Source: Alphaproteobacteria bacterium
Lineage (GTDB): Bacteria > Pseudomonadota > Alphaproteobacteria > Micropepsales > Micropepsaceae
DNA length: 60,770 nt
Assembly (NCBI GenBank): GCA_018971835.1
Contig: JAGWZW010000010.1
Location: 1 to 60,770, forward strand
Direction: 5' to 3'
Shown here: positions 46,432-55,703 of the stretch, in pieces
Layout of the letters: each line of letters opens with the position of its first letter
Position numbering within the stretch: the stretch's first letter is position 1
The notes under the pieces: generated by a model
The model's input: the letters and a program-made list of their open reading frames with translations, nothing else
The model's database searches: none
Told to the model about the DNA's origin: nothing
Translations under genes and position numbers: made by a program

Positions 46432-47387
46432 AAATCCCTACATAACTAATTGTATTGGCTACACGAATTCTGGCGTGCATATCTCGGTCCCACTTTCGGT
46501 CCCATTTTCAGGCTGAGCTTGTTTCGATCCGCACCCATGCATTAAGAGGCGGGTTGTTCTTTAGCATTGCTGCGACAGGTGCACCGCTCGCCAATCCTTG
46601 CCGTCGCAATAGCGCCGGCCCTCGGCAGCTGGTCGGGGATCGAGATGCCGCTCTCAGTCTGGCGGGTGTTGGAGACTTGGGCATAGACTGCCACCCGGGG
46701 TCGTAAGCTGCCTGACGGGAGCCTGATGCCGGGAATGACAGCTGCTGCACCTGTACACGCGGCTTCGGAAGAGATGCGGGAAGACAGCCGGTCTGAACCC
46801 TACCTGCGCGGCGTTGCTCCGCGCCGAACCGTGCGAGTTGGAGCGTGCGGGAGATGTCGCCAGCGTCAGAAGATGGGCCTCGGCCAGGACGCATCCGCAG
46901 TGCATTCGCGAAACGAAACGCGGGGACGGCGAATTTGTGCGAGCGCTGACAAGGCGGGCGCTCACTGGTTTCGGCCTTGTGGATGGCGGCCTCGACTCCA
47001 GTATTTAGACCGGACGCCGCCGGCCACCGGTTTCTCATTCGCTGCCTCATTAGGAGCCGCGTTTGAGGTCAACGGAAGCGTTCCGGCCTCCCGCTCAATC
47101 ATTCACTGCGTTACGGAGAAGATGTCGGAAGACAGACATCTCCCAAATGGGAGATGAAGCTATTTTAACCTTCGCTTTAACATTCGTCACTGCGGTGCCT
47201 GGGTTGGTCAAACGTAAACGGCCATTGGAACGGTACCGCGTTCGGGAACGGGGGGGCCGTGAAGTTGAAAATCGAATAGGTCGCTATTCGGCCTGATGTT
47301 TTAACACGCTGGCGCGTCCGCTTCTGACACCGGCGCACCGTCCAGCGAATTGACAGAAAATGTCTGTGTGCAGTTGGGAACCGGCCG
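46432..47387. other. Long non-coding stretch after tRNA-Ser
   Basis: About 950 bp with no convincing gene. Near the tRNA, the word tcggtccca occurs twice (46484-46492 and 46496-46504). The stretch at 47150-47300 is poorer in GC than the surroundings. Short frames (for example 46508-47050 on the minus strand) have no recognisable domain. No second copy of the tRNA 3' end was seen in the window, so no attachment-site pair can be claimed. Confidence 0.45.
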
Positions 47388-48452
47388 ATGCACAAAGCGC
47401 AAAGTACGCCGATTATACGCGCAAATATCCTTGCGACAGTGGTCAACGAACTCGTCCAGCGCGGGATCGATGTCGACAGCCTCCTTCGCGATCATGTCGA
47501 AAGGTTCAGACGAACCCAAGACCCTTATCAGGAAGTACCGCTGCATCAATATATCGCTTTCTTCGAGGCTGCAGCAGAGGCCGCAAACGAACCGGCCCTC
47601 GGAGCGTGGATGGGCGCCCGTTTCCTGCCGGAGAAACTTGGTCCGGTCGGCGTCGTGTTCGTTGCGGCATCAAGCCTGCGCATTGCGTTCAACCGCCTGG
47701 GGTCTTTCTTGCTAGCCTGGCAAACCGGCACTCGCCTGGGGCTCGAAGTCGACGGTGACCTGGCAAACTGGACGTATCAAATCGACGACCGGGCCATATT
47801 TCCGCGCCGGCAGGACGCCGAGTTCTCCTTAAGCGCAACATGCAGTTTCATCCGTGTACTGCTCGGTGCGCAATGGGCGCCAGTCGAGGTTCATTTCGAA
47901 CATCAATTGCCTAGGCGAAACAGCAAGAAAATCCTTGCTGCGTTGCGCACAATATTCAGAGCCCCGGTACTATTCGATCAATGCCTCAACCGCCTGGTTA
48001 TCGAAGCTCGTGATCTTGATCGCCAGGTTCTACCTGCACAAAGGGCGATAGCGCCATATCTCGAACAACATCTGCGCGATCTTGTTGCGAACCGCAGCAT
48101 TGAGGGCACTTTCGCCTCGCGGGTAACACACCTGATCGCTAAACGCCTCGGAAACAGTTCGTTCGATATCTCCGATGCAGCGCGCGAGCTTGGACTATCG
48201 CGCAGAACCCTGCAACGGAAGCTCGCCAGTGAGAGCACCTCGTTCCGCGAAATTGTCCGCATACACCGTGCGCAGATGGCGGAAGCGATGCTGACGACTG
48301 GCGCGGCGCCAGTAACTGCGATCGCGCACCATGTCGGATATGGCGATGCGACCGCATTCTCTCGCGCCTTCAAGTCATGGCACAAGTCCAGTCCGCGTGC
48401 GTTCCGGTCTGTCAGGGATGCGAATAGGAATGTGCGCCGCTTAATGCCTTGA
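47388..48452 (+). CDS. AraC family transcriptional regulator
   Basis: This 354-residue regulator has an N-terminal ligand-type domain of the Arabinose_bd (PF12625) group (about 20-210, with VVFVAASSLRIAFNRLGSFLL) and a C-terminal AraC double helix-turn-helix (about 245-345: FDISDAARELGLSRRTLQRKL, then TAIAHHVGYGDATAFSRAF and SPRAFR). Its target is unknown. It overlaps by 12 bp the convergent LuxR-type gene. Confidence 0.9.
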   Translation: MHKAQSTPIIRANILATVVNELVQRGIDVDSLLRDHVERFRRTQDPYQEVPLHQYIAFFEAAAEAANEPALGAWMGARFLPEKLGPVGVVFVAASSLRIAFNRLGSFLLAWQTGTRLGLEVDGDLANWTYQIDDRAIFPRRQDAEFSLSATCSFIRVLLGAQWAPVEVHFEHQLPRRNSKKILAALRTIFRAPVLFDQCLNRLVIEARDLDRQVLPAQRAIAPYLEQHLRDLVANRSIEGTFASRVTHLIAKRLGNSSFDISDAARELGLSRRTLQRKLASESTSFREIVRIHRAQMAEAMLTTGAAPVTAIAHHVGYGDATAFSRAFKSWHKSSPRAFRSVRDANRNVRRLMP

Positions 48453-49436
48453 TGGTTGGCGCACCACGTAATCGCGAGGTTCTCCAGCAAACTCTGAAAT
48501 CTGACTGGCGATCGAACTGCATACAGCTCGCACAACGTCAGATTGACGGGCCGTCTGTGTCTTGGCCAGAATCCGTTTGAGCTGAAACCGAGCAGTACCG
48601 ACTGAAACGCGATGCGACATAGCATATTCGGCCACCGTCCGTCCGCGACAAAGCTCCAGGGCTAGGTTTGCTTCCGTCGCGGTTAGGGAAAATAGGCGCG
48701 CGACCAGGTCGCTTCGCAACATCTTCGACACCGCGAGGTTGCTGACCAACAGCAATGCGCGGCCGGTTCTGCCGGATGCTTGCGCAAAGGCGCGATCGTC
48801 GATGGCGCCTTGCTCCAATGGCAGGGCCAGGACATGCAACGGAGCGTCCGTACCCGCCTGGCCGTGCAAAACAACTGGGGCCGCCGACGCCGTTGCCGGA
48901 TCAGGCCCGACGGCTTCGCGGTCGATTTTTGCAATGGAGGCGATTGCTTGGCGCAGTTCTTGCGTTTCAGACGGAGACGCGGCAGCCAAGCGGCCCGAAG
49001 ACATCCGTAGTCCGGTCGGAACAGAAAGCAGCATCCCGGCCGTGTGATTACGCCATATAACGTGGGCTTCGGCGTCGCAGATCAATATGCCGCATCGCAG
49101 TTTGTTGGTCGCGGCCTCAATATCTGCAACATGTCTGCGCAAAGTGGAAAACTTCTCGGCCAAGTAGATGGCCTGGCGCAAATGCGGCATAAGATCGGTC
49201 ATCATCGCCTTGTGCTCATCCGAGAAGTCATGGTTGTCGTCCAACGGGCGGTGCAGTGCGATTAGAATGAACTGGCGACTTGAGAATGGCAGGCCTGCGC
49301 CCAGAAAATGGCCGAGCCCGACTGCCGCCGTGAGCCTCTGCATCTCCTCGAGCTGCTTGCTGCCCGCGTCAAAAAGGTCTTGATCACGGACAATCATCTG
49401 TCTGGCATGGATCCATGGACCGCGGCTACACCTCAC
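48441..49436 (-). CDS. LuxR-family helix-turn-helix regulator, N-terminally truncated
   Basis: This 331-residue product has a C-terminal LuxR/GerE helix-turn-helix (about 243-300: LFSLTATEANLALELCRGRT, then VSVGTARFQLKRILAKTQT) preceded by a PAS-like sensor part (RCGILICDAEAHVIWRN). It begins in the middle of the usual family layout (SRGPWIHARQMIVRDQDLFD), lacking roughly the first 70 residues. The only start is a GTG three codons after an in-frame TAA. A matching N-terminal piece lies at 55221-55703. It is probably the 3' half of a split gene and may be non-functional. Confidence 0.75.
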   Translation of the reverse strand: MRCSRGPWIHARQMIVRDQDLFDAGSKQLEEMQRLTAAVGLGHFLGAGLPFSSRQFILIALHRPLDDNHDFSDEHKAMMTDLMPHLRQAIYLAEKFSTLRRHVADIEAATNKLRCGILICDAEAHVIWRNHTAGMLLSVPTGLRMSSGRLAAASPSETQELRQAIASIAKIDREAVGPDPATASAAPVVLHGQAGTDAPLHVLALPLEQGAIDDRAFAQASGRTGRALLLVSNLAVSKMLRSDLVARLFSLTATEANLALELCRGRTVAEYAMSHRVSVGTARFQLKRILAKTQTARQSDVVRAVCSSIASQISEFAGEPRDYVVRQPSRH

Positions 49437-49525
49437 GCGACCCGCTTATTGCAGCCTCCAGAAATGACGTCCGCTTTCGGTGATTCAGATCGCAGACATT
49501 CGCGTCGGTGAATTTCAGCGATCTG

Positions 49526-50650
49526 CTATTGGTTAGGCCTCGATTTATTGGTGCCAACCAAATCGTATTCAAACAAGTCACGGCCAACGATAACGGGGCC
49601 AGAATAGTATTTCTTGACGCCGGCAGTGAGTTCGGCCGCGTAGCTCGCGCCGTCGTCAGCCAAGACGCTGGAAACAATATGCGTCAGTATCACCATTTTT
49701 ACGTGCGCCGCTTCTGCCATCCGGCCGACGTCCTCGGGCGTCAGGTGTTCGTTGCGGAAGTGGTATTGTTCAGCCTCCGCCATTTTCTTCGGTAGCGGCT
49801 GAGCGCCTTCGTCAATTTTGGAAGCATCGCTTAGATTTCCGCAAATCTCGTCCGCGCACACCTCGCTAACCAGAACGTCGGCGTTCCGCGCCAGTGCAGT
49901 AACCGCTGCGCTCGGTCCCGTATCGCCCGTATATACGACAGAGCCCTCAGGCGTGTCGAAACGATAGGAATATGACTTGTCCTTGATCCCCTTGTCCTTG
50001 ATCCCGTTCGGGCCATACGAAGGAAAGCGATAGTGAGTGTTTTCCGCGGCCGTTACACGGATCAGCTTATCCTGAAAAACCGCGCCCGCCTGATCTATAT
50101 CGTGGGCGGCAAACATTGGCGCGGCAGGTTTCATCTCGGGAACGCCGGCAAGGAAAATTCGCTCAGAAACGCCTAAATACTGAAGCGCCGAATGAACGAG
50201 GAATATCATTCCCGGGGGACCGTAAATCTGGACCGTCGGTCCGGGCAGGTTTCCCCAAGAGCGGTTGAACCAAGCCAGCGACATCAGCGAGCCGAGCCCC
50301 GCATTGTGGTCCACGTGATGGTGCGTGATAAAAATGGTGTGAATCTGGACCGGGTCAAGGCCGGCCCACGGCAGGCGGCGGGACACGCCGGCCCCGGCAT
50401 CGATTAGATAAGGCGTCCCGTCGACGACCAGGAGATTTGCCGGCTCCGAGCGGAACTTCTCGGCGGTTGGCCCGCCTTCCGTTCCCAGTAAGATGATGCG
50501 CGTGGCCTGTGTTTGCGGCGCAGGTGTAGCGCTTCCGGGAGGGACGGCGGGGATTGCCGTTTTCGCAGAGGCTGAAGAACCGAGACAAAGCAGGAGCGTA
50601 ATTGCGGCGGACGACAGGACTGAAAAATGTGTTCGCGCGGCGCGTCTCAT
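49526..50650 (-). CDS. Exported metallo-beta-lactamase-fold hydrolase (RNase Z/arylsulfatase AtsA-like)
   Basis: This 374-residue protein has a signal peptide (residues 1-29, ending SASA) and an MBL domain with the metal motif THHHVDHNAGLG (HxHxDH), followed by YTGDTGPS and a final HIVSS histidine region. The fold resembles RNase Z and secreted AtsA-type arylsulfatases; as an exported protein the latter type is more likely. A small tandem duplication (GIKDKGIKDK) lies mid-protein. It is 91 bp downstream of a TBDR on the same strand, in the same order as the FecI/FecR/TBDR set, suggesting a shared substrate. Confidence 0.85.
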   Translation of the reverse strand: MRRAARTHFSVLSSAAITLLLCLGSSASAKTAIPAVPPGSATPAPQTQATRIILLGTEGGPTAEKFRSEPANLLVVDGTPYLIDAGAGVSRRLPWAGLDPVQIHTIFITHHHVDHNAGLGSLMSLAWFNRSWGNLPGPTVQIYGPPGMIFLVHSALQYLGVSERIFLAGVPEMKPAAPMFAAHDIDQAGAVFQDKLIRVTAAENTHYRFPSYGPNGIKDKGIKDKSYSYRFDTPEGSVVYTGDTGPSAAVTALARNADVLVSEVCADEICGNLSDASKIDEGAQPLPKKMAEAEQYHFRNEHLTPEDVGRMAEAAHVKMVILTHIVSSVLADDGASYAAELTAGVKKYYSGPVIVGRDLFEYDLVGTNKSRPNQ

Positions 50651-50741
50651 TTGAAGTCGTCCTTTCTATAGTAGACTGGCCTGCTGGGTCGGCAGAGTTC
50701 CGGTCAGCAGGCCTGCACAATCACCTGCGCCCGTCGCTCCG

Positions 50742-53576
50742 CTAGAAAGTCCACTGAAGGCTGACGCTGTACAAGGGAACGCCTTCGTTTGGTATACATT
50801 CGTAGGTTCCGGCCTGGAATGTATACAGGTTGCTCATGCAGGTCTTGGTCGAGGTTACGTTCTGCGCCAGCGCCACCAGCCGATATTGCGAAGTATCCCC
50901 GAACGTATAGCCTGCAGACAGGTCCAGATAGGAAGCCTGGCTGATCCGCGAACCCGGGTCGCCGTTCAGCGACGAGTTCTCGCTGCCCTGGAATCGGTAG
51001 GTCATGCCCAGGTTGAACAGGCTGTTGCCGATTTCGAAATCCTTTCCAAGTGTGCCGTTGAATGTCCACTTCGGAACGTTCGCCAGCGGTGCACCATTCC
51101 CCACGCCGGGAAGGCCGCCCGAGTCGGTTATGCGTCCATCCAAGTATCCGGCATTGGCATCGAATGACCACCCCCCTTCTAGTCTCAGAGCGGCATCCAG
51201 TTCGGCACCATCGATCTTGCTGAGTGGAACATTCAGGAAGGCAGGGCCGCCACTGGTGGTGGCGGAGAATGCCTGCAGGTCGTGCCAGTCGTAATGGAAG
51301 ATATCTCCATTCAGCCTGAGATGACCGTCCATCAGGGTAGATTTCAGACCGACTTCGTAGGCGTCCAGCGTCTCCGGCTTGACTGGTACGTTAGCGGAAC
51401 CCAGGAACACAGCAAGCGCGCGCACGTCAAAGGCGCCAGCCTTGAAGCCCCTCGAGTAGCTTGCATAACCCATGATGTTAGCAGTGAATTGATATTTCAG
51501 GCTCGCGTTCCAGCCTACCTTCTGCGTGTTCTGCCGCTCGTTATGTCCAGGACCATTACACAATCTCACGCCGACATCGCACGGCGTGGTGACGTTCGCA
51601 ACAAGTGACCGTGCCATTGCGAGATCCAAGAACACGTTATTGGATAGCTGGGGGGTCAGCGCGGTGCCGTCCTGGGTATAGTCGAAAACCCTCGGGATGA
51701 TCGTTCCAGTCCGGTTGTCAAATGAAACGCGAAGACCTGCGCTGGCGGTCAGGCGCTGGGTGATGTCGTACGAACCGCTCGCATAAACCGAGCCCAGGTT
51801 ATCTGTTTGTTTCAGCTCGGTTGTCAGCACCAGAGGCGGCGCCACCGGATTGCCCGAGTTGTTGATCACCAACGTGCCCAGGTCATCATCCTCATAAGAA
51901 TAATAGCCGCCGACGATCCAGTTGAAGGGCCCGCCGTTCGTGGACTGGAGCCGGATTTCCTGCGAATAAAGATCATACGTGCCGTCTTGGTTGACGTTAA
52001 ATTGCAGATAAGGCGTGCCGGATGCCTCGTTCGCATAGCGCACGCTGGTATGGTCGATCCCGGTGATTGCTGTCAGCTTTACGCCGCCAAAATCGTGCGC
52101 AATATTGAGCGCACCGCCTGCATCTTTCACATCGCCAACCGGCGGGGCCGTTCCATAAACGTCATTCCAATTCTTGGTGGAGACATTTACCAGCGTGCCA
52201 GTCTTGGTTTGGGCGTAGCAATTGTTAAGGCCGATATACGCGTTCGTTCCAGTGGTCAGAGCCGGGCAAGGCGTCACGCCGTCCGACAGTGTCAGGCCAA
52301 CGGCTCTAGTCGGCGCCGGTGCTCCTGTGCTCGATGCCACGTGCCCGCTCAGATATACTGTCGTTGCTTCGCTAGGTTTCCATTCCAAGGCTAGGCGCCC
52401 GCCCCAGCGGCTAATGCTATCGTATTTCTGACCGTTATCCAGATTGGTGAACACGCCATCGCGGTTTTGGGTCATGACCGCCGCGCGAACCGCCACGGTA
52501 TCAGATAGTGGTATGCCGACCGCGCCTTCAAAATTGACCTGGGCATAGTTCCCGACCGTGATGCGTCCATATCCGTTCAAGCCTGCATCTACATCGGGCA
52601 GGCGGGAGATGTAGTTGATTGCGCCACCGGTCGTGTTTCTGCCAAAAAGTGTGTTCTGCGGACCGCGCAGCACCTCGATCCGTTGAAGGTCGAAAAGCCC
52701 CAGTTGCGAGGTGAAAGGCGTGGGCGCGGATACTTCGTCGAAGTATTGACCAACCGACTCCTGCGCATTCAGGTGAAAGTTGGCGGTGCCGACGCCGCGG
52801 ATCGTAACGCCGTCGTTGATTGCCGAAATTCCCTGCACGCTGATATTCGGAAACGATTTGACGATGTCGTCGGCGGCATTGATGCCTTTGTCCATCAGCT
52901 GGTCGCCCTGTACGGCATCGATTGCGATCGGAACGTTCTGGACATTCTCGACCCGCTTTTCCGCGGTCACCAGAACCGTTTCAATCGTTGCGCTGTTGTC
53001 GGTGTCCTTGGCAATCGTCTGCGAAAGCGCCGCCGAGGTCGGTAGAATTAGCGTAGATGCTGCTGCAGTGCACATGAGGAGCGCAAGCATCCGACTGGAA
53101 ACGCCCTTTATGTCAGCTCCGGACTTCACGATCATAATCACCCCCGTTGGCGATAGCCTGGTTTCAAGATTGGTTCCCGTCAGAAGTCGGCGGAGCGCCA
53201 CTGACGATTCCAACCGGCCCCTGACTGCAGGGGCGGTAATATCGGCCACCAATTCTTCGGTGAAGATGATCTGCTGGTGTGATGTTCGTGCGTAGGTCTC
53301 AAGTGATCGAGACAGGGATTGGCGCGGAATGTCGAATGAGAAAATGCGCTCGCGCGCATTTGCCTGAGCCCCCAAGAATATGCAGAGGAGAACGGCTGCG
53401 GCCGCGACAACGCTACCACGGCGGCGGAGACCCGTCCCTGCATACGATTTCCTCCCGATCAACCCAGCTTTGAAGAATGTGGGCCTATCGAAGAGTAAGA
53501 ACGCGCAGCAGAGAGAAATCCTCCAACCTCTTTTCAAAAAAATATCACCGCCGCGCGCGAAGTTTGATCGTGCCAT
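50742..53576 (-). CDS. TonB-dependent receptor with STN signalling domain
   Basis: This protein of about 944 residues has a signal segment (about 53-74, RRRGSVVAAAAVLLCIFLGA), an STN domain (about 78-152, FDIPRQSLSRSLETYARTS) and then a second signal-peptide-like stretch (about 163-186, MLALLMCTAAASTLILP). A plug (VEVLRGPQNTLFGRNTTGG) and a barrel ending in SLQWTF follow. The STN domain with the upstream FecR and FecI genes indicates cell-surface signalling of the FecA type. The start is doubtful: ATG 53576 overlaps fecR by 32 bp, while a strong GGGAGG site leads to an ATG at 53443 in another frame, hinting at a frameshift. Confidence 0.85.
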   Translation of the reverse strand: MARSNFARGGDIFLKRGWRISLCCAFLLFDRPTFFKAGLIGRKSYAGTGLRRRGSVVAAAAVLLCIFLGAQANARERIFSFDIPRQSLSRSLETYARTSHQQIIFTEELVADITAPAVRGRLESSVALRRLLTGTNLETRLSPTGVIMIVKSGADIKGVSSRMLALLMCTAAASTLILPTSAALSQTIAKDTDNSATIETVLVTAEKRVENVQNVPIAIDAVQGDQLMDKGINAADDIVKSFPNISVQGISAINDGVTIRGVGTANFHLNAQESVGQYFDEVSAPTPFTSQLGLFDLQRIEVLRGPQNTLFGRNTTGGAINYISRLPDVDAGLNGYGRITVGNYAQVNFEGAVGIPLSDTVAVRAAVMTQNRDGVFTNLDNGQKYDSISRWGGRLALEWKPSEATTVYLSGHVASSTGAPAPTRAVGLTLSDGVTPCPALTTGTNAYIGLNNCYAQTKTGTLVNVSTKNWNDVYGTAPPVGDVKDAGGALNIAHDFGGVKLTAITGIDHTSVRYANEASGTPYLQFNVNQDGTYDLYSQEIRLQSTNGGPFNWIVGGYYSYEDDDLGTLVINNSGNPVAPPLVLTTELKQTDNLGSVYASGSYDITQRLTASAGLRVSFDNRTGTIIPRVFDYTQDGTALTPQLSNNVFLDLAMARSLVANVTTPCDVGVRLCNGPGHNERQNTQKVGWNASLKYQFTANIMGYASYSRGFKAGAFDVRALAVFLGSANVPVKPETLDAYEVGLKSTLMDGHLRLNGDIFHYDWHDLQAFSATTSGGPAFLNVPLSKIDGAELDAALRLEGGWSFDANAGYLDGRITDSGGLPGVGNGAPLANVPKWTFNGTLGKDFEIGNSLFNLGMTYRFQGSENSSLNGDPGSRISQASYLDLSAGYTFGDTSQYRLVALAQNVTSTKTCMSNLYTFQAGTYECIPNEGVPLYSVSLQWTF

Positions 53577-54558
53577 CTTGCGCTACTGAGGAGGTGACCG
53601 GCAAATAGTCCGTCAGCGTTTCCACGAAGCCATTGATGTCGTTGGTCTTAAAGACACCGCTTAGGCGAAGAGCGCTTACGTTCTGGTCTGCAATAACTAT
53701 AGGATGCGCTGAATAGCGGTTCATGCTGTGCACCACTTCGGTGAGGGGTGTGTTTTGAAATACGATCTCGCTACGCTCCCATGCTGTGACCTGCTTCAAG
53801 TTAATGTTTCGGACTACGACTTTTCGTCCGGCTGAGGCAATTAGTTGTTCTCCGGCCTGCATTTGAACCGCATGCGTGATTGCATAAGAATTGTCAGCAC
53901 AGCAGTCCTTGTCCATAACAGACACGCCTCCCTTAATGAGAGTGACAGTGACAGCGTGATCTAACAGACCGACATCAAATGCGGTCCCAGTCGCTACCAC
54001 TTTCTTGTTGCCTGCGATTACAAAAAACGGCCGCAGGACATTGTGCGTGTCATCAAAGTGCGCCCGGCCGTACAAAAGCGTCAGGCGACGTGCATACTTG
54101 GTATAATGTACTTGTACATCCGTTTCGGAATCCAACATCAGGCGAGAACCGTCAGCCAGAACGACTGTGCGATGTTCCCCGCGGCCGGTGCTGTAATTTT
54201 CGGAGCCGTTGCGCAGCGCCACGACGGCGATCACCGCGCCGACAACAACGCACGTTGCGGCCAGCCCTCCCGCTACCTTACGATTCATCCCCTTCGAGAG
54301 CCGTTGTTTAAGATGAGCCCGCGCGTCGGCCAAAGCTGCTTGCCGGACTTCGATCAATTCCGGCGAGGTCGCATGGTGGCCGAAATAGTCCCAGGTTGTT
54401 GTGATGCGCCGCCATGCAAGCCTATTGGCGTCGCGTTCGCAAAGCCAAGTCTCGAAGTCGGCATTGGTTTCCTCACCAGCCTCGGCAAGGCGCACGCGCC
54501 AGGCTGCCGCTTCGGCGATGGAGCGCATTTCCGGTGTTTGTTGAGACGGCTCAACCAT
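53545..54558 (-). CDS. FecR family anti-sigma regulator
   Basis: This 337-residue protein has the FecR layout: an N-terminal cytoplasmic part with W-rich helix (FETWLCERDANRLAWRRI), one transmembrane segment (about 96-115, GGLAATCVVVGAVIAVVAL), then the FecR core (RTVVLADGSRLMLDSETDV, ARRLTLLYGRAHFDD, GTAFDVGL) and a C-terminal STN-like part (NTPLTEVVHSMNRYS). It relays the signal from the TBDR to the sigma factor. ATG 54558 (MVEPSQQ) follows 7 bp after the sigma stop; an in-frame TTG at 54573 is less likely. Confidence 0.92.
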   Translation of the reverse strand: MVEPSQQTPEMRSIAEAAAWRVRLAEAGEETNADFETWLCERDANRLAWRRITTTWDYFGHHATSPELIEVRQAALADARAHLKQRLSKGMNRKVAGGLAATCVVVGAVIAVVALRNGSENYSTGRGEHRTVVLADGSRLMLDSETDVQVHYTKYARRLTLLYGRAHFDDTHNVLRPFFVIAGNKKVVATGTAFDVGLLDHAVTVTLIKGGVSVMDKDCCADNSYAITHAVQMQAGEQLIASAGRKVVVRNINLKQVTAWERSEIVFQNTPLTEVVHSMNRYSAHPIVIADQNVSALRLSGVFKTNDINGFVETLTDYLPVTSSVAQDGTIKLRARR

Positions 54559-54565
54559 GGAGCAA

Positions 54566-55102
54566 TTATCCAAATCGCAGGGATAGATGTGCCGCAGCCT
54601 TCATTACGTGCTTCTCCACGGTGCTTGGCGAAATCCCGTAAAGATTTGCAATCTCACGCTGTTTCATTCCCTCGAGCCTGAACAGGATGAAAATATTCCT
54701 TGTCCGTTCACCCAGCTCATTTAGACACCTGAGAACCTCGGCGATTGTCTGCTTACCAATTAAGACGCGTTCGGGCTCAAAATCCTCGCCCATCTCCAGG
54801 GCCAGTTCTTCAATGAGCGCTTCGTTGGCTGTCACCTCTGCGGTCATACGGCCGCGGATAGCCTTGCGGCCACGGTCATGAAGCAGATTGGCCGCAACAC
54901 GGAAAACAAATGCTTCAACGTGTTCCAGTCGGTCCAGGTTGGCTGCGCCCAGCAGCCGCACAAAAACTTCTTGGGTAAGATCCTCCGCCTCGGTCCGACT
55001 GCCCACCCGGCGTAGGAAATAGGCCATCAAAGGAGCTCTAAACCGTCCGTTTAGTTGCCACCGCAACTCGGACCGCCCATCCTTCTCCTGATCGACTGAC
55101 AT
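54566..55102 (-). CDS. ECF sigma factor, FecI-like
   Basis: This 178-residue sigma factor has region 2 (LRRVGSRTEAEDLTQEVFVRLLG, of which TEAEDLTQEVF is the conserved core) and region 4 (LEGMKQREIANLYGISPSTVEKHVMKA), the EKHVMKA end being typical for FecI-type factors. It is the first gene of fecI-fecR-TBDR-MBL and should activate expression of the receptor when the ligand is present. Upstream lies the broken LuxR fragment. Confidence 0.92.
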   Translation of the reverse strand: MSVDQEKDGRSELRWQLNGRFRAPLMAYFLRRVGSRTEAEDLTQEVFVRLLGAANLDRLEHVEAFVFRVAANLLHDRGRKAIRGRMTAEVTANEALIEELALEMGEDFEPERVLIGKQTIAEVLRCLNELGERTRNIFILFRLEGMKQREIANLYGISPSTVEKHVMKAAAHLSLRFG

Positions 55103-55220
55103 CTCTTGCTTGCCCCTCGAGAGACTGTCGCTGGATTGCCTGGGGTTCGTAAAGCATTTTGTGCCGGATTAGCATCACCGATCCATTGGTGGTCGCATGG
55201 CCCCACCCAAGCGTGTATAT

Positions 55221-55703
55221 TTAGCACGATATCTGGCAGCGCCCTAGCCTTGCCGGACCAGTGGGCTGAATGTTCTTGAGAGCATTTGGCAGAGTGCCGA
55301 GTTCACTTACTGAACCGATGGGGCAAGGGGCTGCGGGCGAGGCATGTGCCTTTGTTCCTCTGGCCCGACATCGACAACGGGTTGGCTGAAGTAGATTGCC
55401 GGCAAGATGACGGTGTGCGATAGGGACGGGTGTTAGAGCAGCGAGGCGAGGATGTTGGTATAATTGTTGGTATTTGTATCGAGAACTGAAAAAATAGTCA
55501 TGGGCGTCGTAAAGCGCCGAAAGCGATTCCGATAGCGAGTCGCGCAGAATGAACCGTGAATGCGGATGCGCACCATCGGCGCATAGCAATTGGATCGCCG
55601 CGGCGCGTGCGCCCGTAAGCCGGCATATGCTGTCGAGAATATCCGGCCAGCCGCTCGGTTAAGACGCGCAGGCATAGAGATCTGCTAGCAGTGTTCTGTT
55701 CAA
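55221..55703 (-). pseudogene. N-terminal fragment of a LuxR-type regulator gene, broken
   Basis: Read on the minus strand from TTG 55703 (ribosome-binding site GGGAGG upstream), the sequence gives MNRTLLADLYACAS, then an in-frame TAA (55661-55659), then PSGWPDILDSICRLTGARAA and later LRDSLSESLSALYDAHDYF. This matches the start of the LuxR/PAS regulators whose rest is found at 48441-49436, and similarity fades after YDAHDYF (about 55490). The frame stays open to 55221 with unrelated sequence. It is a remnant, not an expressed gene. Confidence 0.7.

Noticed and set aside
46432..46510. An att site pair or integrase remnant next to tRNA-Ser
   Set aside because: Only a short repeated word was found; there is no second tRNA 3'-end copy and no readable integrase fragment in the window.
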